Origin: Endocalyx cinctus
Taxonomy: Eukaryota > Ascomycota > Sordariomycetes > Amphisphaeriales > Apiosporaceae
NCBI GenBank assembly: GCA_001600455.1
Contig: BCKC01000008.1
Location: forward strand, 1,833,345-1,897,344
Length of the DNA stretch: 64,000 nt
Direction of reading: 5' to 3'
The position numbers were made by a program, and so were the translations under genes. The notes beneath the pieces were generated by a model. That model had not been told where the DNA came from and made no database searches. It saw only the letters and a program-made list of their open reading frames with translations. Below are positions 55,675-64,000 of the stretch, in pieces; positions within the stretch are counted from its first letter, which is position 1, and every line of letters starts with the position of its first letter.

Positions 55675-58284
55675 TTAAATCGAGTTTACGATCGGTGGTG
55701 TAAGTCGTTCAAAATCGGCGTTTTCGACTTTGCGAAATCTTGTCGGTGTTGAAGTGCTCAGGGTGGTCTCCTTATCTAGGACAAAAACTCCCGGTCCAGA
55801 TTCATTTCCGAGCGTCTGGATACTAGAATCTCGGTTCCGGCGGTAGAGCCACGAGTCATCTCTCTTCGCGGGATCCAACCAGCGGAGCGTCAACAAGTCC
55901 GCGCGCGGAGCTATGAAAAATCGTGTCACGGCCGGATCGTTCTTATCAACACCGACGGCGACCCATTCTCTCCCACTTAATTTCCAGGGAATAATGCCAC
56001 AAAGGAGTCCAGGGAAGAGCTGGGGATGTTCCAGCATCTCCGTTTCGAAGGCCGCCAGACTTTCCTTCGCCATGAACGTATAGCGCTTGTCACCTAGTAT
56101 ACTACCTAATCTAAACAAGTTCGATACCGATACCGCATTCGCCGACGGCTGAGACGAGTCAATGGCATCTTTGATACGGAGTAGAGTGAACGGAGCGTCC
56201 GGTTCGGATGCGTAAAAACCCCCAATCCGGACCTCCGTATTGGTGGTTGCTTGCGTGTGAGTGGAAAAGTCGTAGAAAAGCTTCACTTGGACTTCTTGCA
56301 GTTGATCTGCCCATTCCAACCATGATTCCTCGCCGGTAACCTCGTACAGCTCGATTAGACTTTCGATTAGATACGCATAATCCTCGGCGAGCGCTCTCGT
56401 TTCGGTACGACCGTCGGAGTTGATCCGGTAGAGAGTTTTACTGTCGTTGTCCCACATATCGCTCTTGATGAACAGAGCCGCATTCTTTGCGGCGGTCATG
56501 TATTTGGATGCTTTTTCCGACATAGTAACACCGGGTATGGTGGAAAGAGCTGCGGCTGTTCGTGCCAGTGCGGCGATGGCCATGCCGTTGTATGCCGTGA
56601 TGATCTGAGTATCTACTTCGGGCGGGACTCTTTCCCTGAGTCTGTAGGCGTGAAGTTTCCGCTTCGCAGATATTATACATCGCTTTACCTCGGAAGCAGG
56701 AATTCCCAGGTGCGTACTTAACCTCTCCAGATCCTCCACCACGTTCAGTACGTTCTCGTTAAGAAACTCGTCGTGAGGGTCGTGTTCGCGGCCTACGTTA
56801 CCATATTCACGAACATTCCAGTAAGCAGCGGCCACTTCGGCCTCTTGCTCATTGTCGATTGCGGCGTCGAATTCCTTCCGCGTCCACAGATAAAATGCGC
56901 CGTTTCGCATCAACTGGTCCCCTCGTCGGTTGTAAGAGTCGGCCGACTCACTGGCGAAGAAGCCGCCTTTGTCGGACATGATTGCGTCACTCGTGAGGTA
57001 ATCGGCAAGCTCGATCACGATATCGGCAAACTCGCCGGCGGGGGATGCTCGGTCCATCATGAGCCACGCGTCTAGGAAAATGCCTAATAGTAAGGCATTA
57101 TCGATAAGCATCTTCTCGAAAGCCGGTAACGACCAATCTCTCGTAATAGAAAACCGGTGGAATCCTCCACCGATGTGGTCGTGAACAGCGCCGGAAACCA
57201 GGTGACGCAAAGTGTACAGGCTCATCTTGTTGACGGCACGGCAATCCTCGACGCCAACGACGTCCTGCACTACTTTAGGGAAGCACAAAGCTCTCAGCAT
57301 GAAGGATAATTTAGCCGAAGGAACAAATTTATCCTGAGTACCGAAGCCGCCAAACATGGGGTCAAAAGTCTTTGTGATTCGGGTGTATGCCTCTTCGAGC
57401 TGATCTAGATCGACTTCGCCGTGGATCTCGGTAGAGACGTCGACGGTAGGACGACCGGCGTCAACCGTGACCGAATAAAGGGCTGCGTGACTAAGAGTGC
57501 CCTCTCCGGAGAATTGACGGAGCTTTGCGACGGTGCTTTGAGCTTCCTCCCTTACCACGGGCTCTTGATCCTTCCAGGCATTCAGCACGGTTTCGACGAC
57601 GGTCAGCCAATCGAGAGGCTTCTCGGCACCGTCCAGCTCGCTCGCGGTAGTACTATTACTCGTCGCGCCCGGGGCGGCCCAATACGTACCACTCAGGACC
57701 GGTTCCAGTTCGGGGGTCAGGAAGACGTTTAAAGGCCAGCCGGCGCTCGTGGTTAAGGACTGGTTATAGCTTATATATATGGCATCTATGTCCGGACGTT
57801 CTTCGCGATCAACGATGATAGGGATGAAGTTTTGGTTGAGTAAGGAGGCTAATCCTAAGTGGGAGAATGTCTCAAGCCGAGTCAAGCGACAGTCTGGATG
57901 GTCAGATATATATATTCTTTAGCACCGATACTAGAGCAGGAATGGGAGAGACGACGGTGGATGGGAGGTTAGGGAAGATTAGGAATCAATCTCACAATGG
58001 GAGGCTAAGAAACCGATACAGAGTAGTATTGGTTTATTCTCATCTTTGGCCCTCGTAATAGCTTGGTGGTCCAGAAGTTGCCATGCTATCGGATTGTCGG
58101 AATGAGATCTGACAAAGGGACTGGTACTATCTGCTGCTCGGTTTCTTAAGGGTTCTCTATCTGAGACATGGTCGGGACTAGAGTCGATCACATGATTCTG
58201 AGGCGCAGATAAAGATGTCGAGGGTGATATATGATGGTTAGAATTATTTAAATTATTAGAATCTTGCAGTTGCGCCGACATCAT
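55675..58284 (-). CDS. DUF255 / SSP411-like protein (thioredoxin-like plus (alpha/alpha)6 barrel)
   Basis: Member of the YyaL/SPATA20 family; biochemical role unsettled. Exons 58284-57996 and 57893-55675 (minus) give 835 residues. The N-terminal thioredoxin-like part has FVRSHSDNPIAWQLLDHQA, NKPILLCIGF, then LASHYCRLTRLETF where most relatives have a CHWCH or CHYCH motif, so the first Cys is Ser here and a CxxC redox pair is absent. IIVDREERPDIDAIYISYNQ and GWPLNVFLTPELEPVLSGTYW follow. The larger C-terminal part carries GGGFHRFSITRDWSLPAFEKMLIDNALL, FYLWTRKEFD, and QIITAYNGMAIAALAR (quoted landmarks), typical of the barrel with sugar-epimerase-like fold. Ends FERLTPPIVNSI. Intron 102 nt. Confidence 0.9.
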
Positions 58285-59855
58285 CTTGATTCTTGAACCT
58301 CGAGACGAATGATGAGGGTTTGAAGAAATATAGTGAGTGAGTGGTTGGTCTAAATTAGATGTAACCTAAGGAATTCAGAGCCGAAGTACTTTTAACTTAA
58401 GTAGGTAGAACTCTAGCGACGGAGAAGTAGTATTATTGTTTATATATATGTATATAATGTGAATAATAAAAATAAGAAATTACGAGCAAAGCGAGAGTTC
58501 ATTCATTCAAAAATATAATATACTAAACCTTTAGGCCATCCTCATCAATGAAAAGCACCCATTAAAAAAAAAAAACAGAGGGAGAGAGAGAGCCCCGCGA
58601 TACGATGAATATTATTTATTGATTGCCCCACGTTTTTGGGGTCCAATGCAGTCATGCTTCTTGATTAAGCTGGATGACCCTGTAATAGGTGACATATCGA
58701 TAAACTATAAAGAGTTAAATAGTGAATGACCGCTGTATAAGCTGGGTTTAGTGTTCTCGCTGCTTTTCTTTCTTTTTTTTTTCTTTTCACTTACATGGGC
58801 GTAGGCTTACTTTAGAAGTCAAGTCAAGTCAAGTTCAGGTTAATACCTGGGTATACCCGTGGACAGCTAAAATGATACACGAGTACCGTGTGGAATAGGG
58901 TCATATCCCTGGATGTACCTAGGGATATAGTAGTGAGAACGTTGTGAGAATGCAATGGTCTTTTTCTTATATAAAAAAGAGAAGAAGTAATCGGGGTTTC
59001 CTCGTAGGTTCCATTGCATATAACATTGCCTGGTTCTACGTATATATATAATACGATGATATCGTTAACCTCAGCCTAGCGAGGTATAGAACTGCGATCG
59101 CTTTCAATTTATCTCAAAAGGTCAAGCAAAAACGAAGCAAAGCTTTGGTTAAAAGCGGCGTGATTCAATATTCTCCGGTACAAGTACTCTTTGGAACTAA
59201 GTAGAAAATATTTTTAACTCGAGTGAACTATGACATAATTTTACATTATTATTTTCATACTTCCCGACGGTAAACGAATACCACTCTACCGAATCCCTTC
59301 TCTGGGGAAAGAGATCCATCGATGTTATTATTCCTCCTCTCCTCTCCTATCCTCTCCTTCTTATACTACCGATATCGGCTATCTCGTATATATATCCCTT
59401 ATTTCCAAGATTAGCAGCTACTTCTATTACTTACCTAGGTAGATATCCACTACATCTATCACGAATAGTACATGCATTCAATACTACCACCCACTAATCC
59501 TACAGTTCACTGATTCGTGAATTCATCTCTTAAGGTTTGGGGGACTAAGAACGGTTCGTTCGGACTTGTCTAACTTTTGACTGGTCTCCATCCTTTTTTC
59601 TTAGAGTTGGTACCTACCTTTGACGTATAAATAAATACCTTTTGTCCTACCTTTTGCGTCATAAGTTATTGAGCATATCCATGGATCCCTTGAGCAAAGA
59701 ATTGATTCTTCGAGTAGAAATAGACATTCAAAATAACCAAATCCAGCAGGACTAATCTTATTTAATTCCATTCGAAATTGAACATCTTAACACAAAATCT
59801 GACTGTACTGTATACATATATTTCTTGGTTAATCATCCTTATCACCGTCTTCATC
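58285..59855. other. 1.6-kb intergenic region, divergent promoters
   Basis: AT-rich with TA/ATA-rich words near 58438-58460. No gene or RNA recognised. Note that the ORF opening at 59778 lacks an ATG; the next gene starts at 59856. Confidence 0.5.
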
Positions 59856-60782
59856 ATGGGTGTTTTCTACGAAACTATACCCGAATCGCTTATGAAATGG
59901 ATTTTGGATCAGAAAGTCTTCTGGGTGTCTACCGCCCCGTTATCCGCTAACGGTCATGTCAACGTCTCTCCTAAAGGAGGGCCCTACTTCGGTGTGCCCG
60001 ATATCAAAACTTTCTGGTACATGGACTTCACAGGTGTGGAAAACTGAAACAAAGTAAGCTTTCCTTTTATTTGAACCTATTACTAATTATACATTTCAAC
60101 TACAGGAAGTGGGAATGAGACCCTAGCGCATATCAAGGAGCCGGGCAACGGCCGGATCACCATCCTCTTCAACGCCTTCGAGGGCCCGCCTCGCATCCTG
60201 CGCCTCTGGGGCAAAGGGCGCGTCCTCGAGAACGGCACGCCGGAATTCGAGGACGCGGTCCGGCGCCACGGCATCCAGCGGCTCGCGGGGCTCCGGTCCG
60301 TCATCGTCGTGGACATCCACCAGGTCGGCACCTCGTGCGGGTTCTCGGTCCCCGAGTTCGACTTCAAGGCGTACCGGCGCACGCTGCAGGAGTTCTTCGA
60401 GAGGAAGGAGGCCAAGTACCTCGAGGGCAACGAGAAGGAGAGCATGGACCGCTACTGGGCCCTCAAGAACGCCTGGAGCATCGACGGCCTCCCGGGTATG
60501 GACAGGGGCCAGGTCGCCATGAGGCAGTTCGCTATCGAGCCCCTCAAGAAGATGGTCGGCCCCTTTGCCCCCAAGAACGGCGCAGGCGGTGGCCTGAGTC
60601 AGAAATCCGAGCTGACCTTCGCCTACGTCGTGATCGCTTTCTTGGTCCTCCTCGTCGCCATCCTGGCCGCTTCTCACCCTGCTTTCCAGTTCTTCCCCGT
60701 GCAGAAGAAGATGCAGGATATCATGCTGCAGATGAGGCCTGCCCCCGGTGGCTCGCCCAGTGCCCCCTCTTTCGTTGATTAA
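59856..60782 (+). CDS. pyridoxamine-5'-phosphate-oxidase-like flavin protein with C-terminal membrane anchor
   Basis: Split-barrel FMN-binding protein of the fungal YLR456W/YPR172W group; substrate unknown. Exons 59856-60033 and 60106-60782 give 284 residues; the 72-nt intron has a GTGTGG donor and CTACAG acceptor. I choose the first true ATG (MGVFYETIPESLMKWI), since the upstream opening is only a TTG. Landmarks: KVFWVSTAPLSANGHVNVSPKG, YFGVPDIKTFWYMDFTG-SGNETLAHI across the splice, NGRITILFNAFEGPPRILRLWGKG and VDIHQVGTSCGFSVPEFDF. After the catalytic domain, one hydrophobic helix (about 225-246, FAYVVIAFLVLLVAILAA) suggests tail anchoring. Intact. Confidence 0.9.
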
Positions 60783-61984
60783 GAAGGCTTTTTGGCATAT
60801 TGTGACCGTCCTATATATATAAACATATATTGCCAAGGCAGGTTGCATATAGGATGATGATACGTGTAATGATTAACATGATTTGAGCCTGCATATCCTC
60901 TATACGTAAAACGTATGACCCAAGTATACCTATATGATGCAGCCTCCTAGCTTTATCTATCTATATTCGTTTATAATGATATGATCCGGATAGGTTTTGT
61001 GGCTAAGCGCTCTCCCTAAGGGCCAGGTTACACAGATTCTCGTCGCGACGATCGTGTCTCATATATCATGTAACGAATCCTTTCGCAATGTTCAAAGTCA
61101 ACGCAGCTGAAAACCCGTCAGAATTTGTGGCATGTCGGGGTCAAAAGCCCCCCAGCGGCTGATAGTCTGATATTCCGAAAGCGTGACAGATATTCCTTAA
61201 TGCAACCTGTGAACGCCGTATACCAGGCCACCGGAACCCCTAGTGTATAGTGACCGGATAAAGGTCATGTAAGCACAGGGGTCTTCGGGGTAATAAATCT
61301 CTATCGACATTATATCGGGACCTGATTAACGCTAAAATATAATCAGAGGATCGATGCCGAGATGTGCCAGGTCCTTCAAGAGGGAAGAAAATTCAGAAGG
61401 GAAACAAAAGGACTCAGACGCGACGATTTCAGACAGGCGGAGAAAGTTGCACCAGGTAGCCTTCCTGATAGATCCATATCGACAAGGAAAAACGAAACAC
61501 AGTTTTAGCGTAGTACAAAGCATATCGTTCAAATATCGATCAAAAAATAGACATGGGATATCAAATGGCGCCAAGATTTAAAGGGTCTATATAAAGGAAT
61601 GCGGGTTGTTTCATACACTGTCACAGATCTATGAACGCCACCCGAACAAAGCTTTGTTGTGCCGCCCCCCTCGTCGCATCCTGGCATACGTACGTATCCT
61701 CCGCTAAATAATCCTTGGAGAGAGATAAAGGGCTGTATAGGTAGTCGGGTAGTATACACGTTGGAGGATGGTGATGATGTTTTAAGGGACCGACGATTGC
61801 GTAGGCGATATAAATAGGCGACTATAATCCATACATATGTACAGATATAATGTAGCTAGCCAGTCATTGCCAGTTAAGAATTTATCGACTGAGAGAAAAA
61901 AAACTTTTTAACCATTAAATCATAGCTTCTATACAGATAACGCCAGAAGTAGAAACTATAGATTAAAAAAAAAAGGCAGTAATT
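60783..61984. other. 1.2-kb intergenic region
   Basis: Separates two genes on the same strand. ORFs at 61332-61574 and 61529-61759 (minus) have no recognisable features. No RNA gene seen. Confidence 0.45.
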
Positions 61985-62842
61985 ATGACGACCAACGACC
62001 TCGGAGAGACGACGAAATGCGATAATCTAGATGGAGATTTCGCGCCCTTCTGCAATCCCACCAACGGCACCAAATTCTTCGCCGGATCGACTCACGAGGG
62101 TAATTACCAAACTTTTCTATCCTACTTAACCTTAATACCCTTGCTACGTTCTTCCCCATTACCTACCTCTCTCATTGAGAAAAGGGAGAGAAATCTTACC
62201 GGTAGCAACTCATTCACATCACGGAGGGATCAATAAGAACGGAAGAATAAGAAGAAGAAGAAAACTAACCACCGTTCAATCCACGCAGTAACCTGGGACG
62301 CCTCCTTCTTCAGCTCCGACTCGGTCCAGCTGCAGCTAAGCGGCACGTTCGTGCCCGTCACGGGCGAGACCGAGACCGGCAGCGAAGGGTTCGCGACGCA
62401 GAACATCAGCGCCGGGGACGGGCACTTCTCGTGGGAGATCCTCGAGTCGTACCTGACCGAAGGCGGTAACGACGGCGGCGACCTGTTCGCCACCTTATCC
62501 CTCGTCGAGAACGGCGAGAAGCAGATACAAGGCCCGACCGTGCGCATCGCCGCCGGCCCGGACGGGAAAGGGACCAACGTCGTGCCCATCGTCGTTCCGA
62601 TCGTCGTCGTAGGTGTTGTCGCCTTGATCTTGGGAGTTCTGGGATACATGTACGTGCGTAGACGCAGAGAGCGCGCCGCGGCGGCGGCTGGGGCGGGATA
62701 CGGGTTTAATCGGGGCGCGGGCGAACGCGGCGTTCGTATGGGTCCCGTTCAGACGTACGGCTCCGAGGCGCCGCCGCCGCCGCCTGGGGATGGTAGGAAT
62801 GTGTTTAGGGAGGAGTTGAGGAGACAGCAGGAGATGAGATGA
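61985..62842 (+). CDS. single-pass membrane protein with beta-rich N-terminal ectodomain
   Basis: Exons 61985-62099 and 62289-62842 give 222 residues; the intron is long for this window (189 nt), ending CACGCAG. The join makes FFAGSTHE-VTWDASFFSSDSVQLQL, a pattern seen in fungal surface proteins with a Kre9/Knh1-like beta domain (CDN..PFCNPTNGT upstream with two Cys). No cleavable signal peptide is seen, so the single helix at about 137-160 (VPIVVPIVVVGVVALILGVLGY) probably acts as a signal anchor. The C-terminal part is basic (MYVRRRRER), then Ala/Gly-rich, with a PPPPPP run, and likely cytosolic. Function unknown. Confidence 0.8.
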
Positions 62843-64000
62843 TGAAAAAAAAAATTGGTGGTAGACGATGTTTTCTTCTTCTTTCTTCTCTTATTCCCTT
62901 GTCATAATTAGTATACGGCATTTTGTATTTTTATGGTTACGAAGACGCTCGTCTTGCCGATGAATTTATGGATGGATGAAAGGTGATGTATGAGCGGAGA
63001 CGGAAAATTATGGCAAAAAAGAAGACGAAGGATACCCCCGAGCGGCATAACATTATACCTACGGAGCGGAGGATCGGAGTTCTGCGGTACGGTTGGAATA
63101 CGGGAGACGGGTACTAATACGTACACTAGATAATACCGGCTAGATATAAACTATCTATCTACACTATAAATAGTACGTGTACGTATCCATAGCGTGAATG
63201 ATAATAGACAGTTCAAGGTTTTCACCACAATTCTTGAACCGTAGTGCTTACCTATACTATTATGATCAGATTCGAGATACCAACCGGATTCATTCACTTG
63301 ATTTTACCGGAAACTGTCCCTGCTTACCGCGTAAGCATGACGGTGTTCAGCTGTTTATCTTTTTTTTTTCTTATGAAGAAATATTTTTTTGGTACCGCAC
63401 TCTCCAGGTCCCTCTCTCTCCAACAGAGAGTTTCGGTAGAATCCAATTCCGCAGCTTGGCAAAAAGGTTTTCTGGAAAAAGAAGCGACGGTGTAACGGGA
63501 CCAGCGCCGGCGACTGCAGATGATATGTTTAATATAAATTAGCACGTTCGCCGTGCACGACATGAGGGATAGGGGTTTGAGGGATGAGGCCGAAGTGGGC
63601 AAATATTAAATAAAAATAAAATAAACTGGTACGATACCGTATCCTGGTAGCCTCGGAAGGGCTTGATGACGATCCCAGCTTTTTTTTTTTTTTTTTTTTT
63701 GTCCCCCAGCTCCGCCTCTCAAGGTCCTACGTTAGAATTGCTGGGGTCAAAGTAAGCAGAACACATCTACCGAGGTTCGTTTTTATGGTCCTGTACAATA
63801 ACCAAAATCGTCAACCCAACAGACCCTTTTCGATCTCTTTACTTTCATTATCTTTTCTATCAATCGAGCCGTAATTAGGAGAGTATTACTCTTCCACTTG
63901 TTTGCTTTTGTTGACCTTTGTGTTTGATATATACTACTATCCTATATCATCTCCTATTATCGATCTATTCATGATTTTTCCCCCATCCCTCTCATTACTA
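62843..64000. other. intergenic to window edge
   Basis: Contains a T21 run at 63680-63700. Overlapping ORFs at 63198-63602 on both strands have no recognisable features. Any gene further right is outside the window. Confidence 0.5.
63680..63700. repeat. T21 homopolymer
   Basis: Run of 21 T in the right-hand intergenic region. Confidence 0.8.

Noticed and set aside
63198..63602. ORFs near the right edge
   Set aside because: Overlapping on both strands, with no domains or splice partners.

Overview
The window is nuclear DNA of a filamentous ascomycete, most likely a sordariomycete. It has short phase-conserved spliceosomal introns (about 53-190 nt, GTRNGT donors, CTAAC-like branch points, YAG acceptors), GC-rich coding exons in AT-rich intergenic DNA with many A/T homopolymers, and typically fungal proteins (ABA3-type terpene synthase, CysA-type serine acyltransferase, AspA/Cdc11 septin, SRA-YDG protein, small secreted Cys protein). 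Species cannot be named from sequence alone. I joined exons by hand by following reading frame and family similarity; splice sites are predictions.

Left part (1-9.9 kb): the 3' end of a LaeA-like methyltransferase (+), a NUDIX ADP-sugar pyrophosphatase-like gene (+) whose last intron reads as a spliceosomal twin intron (stwintron), a Tcd1/Tcd2-type tRNA t6A dehydratase (-), a cytochrome P450 relic (-), a frameshifted copy of the abscisic-acid sesquiterpene synthase gene (bcaba3-like, +), and a secreted alpha-carbonic anhydrase (-). The P450 relic and the broken ABA3-like gene stand head to head and look like the remains of an abscisic-acid-type terpenoid cluster.

Middle (9.9-38 kb): a 7.4-kb gene-poor block, then scattered metabolic and accessory genes: SDR (-), SRA-YDG protein (-), mitochondrial CysA-like serine O-acyltransferase (-), amidohydrolase/decarboxylase (-), Cupin_5 protein (-), single-pass membrane protein with a Cys-containing ectodomain (+), tRNA-Thr(AGT) (-), GT25 glycosyltransferase (+), HMG-box factor (-), small secreted protein (-), and a possible unidentified gene remnant near 37.5-37.9 kb.

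Right part (38-64 kb) is mostly conserved housekeeping: ceramide synthase (-), Bax-inhibitor/TMBIM protein (+), septin (-), PROPPIN of the Hsv2 type (+), spliceosomal Ist3/RBMX2 (-), dynein light intermediate chain (+), DUF255/SSP411-like protein (-), PNPOx-like membrane protein (+) and a single-pass membrane protein (+). Apart from the decayed terpenoid pair, the genes look like independent units with their own promoters; no intact biosynthetic cluster is visible.
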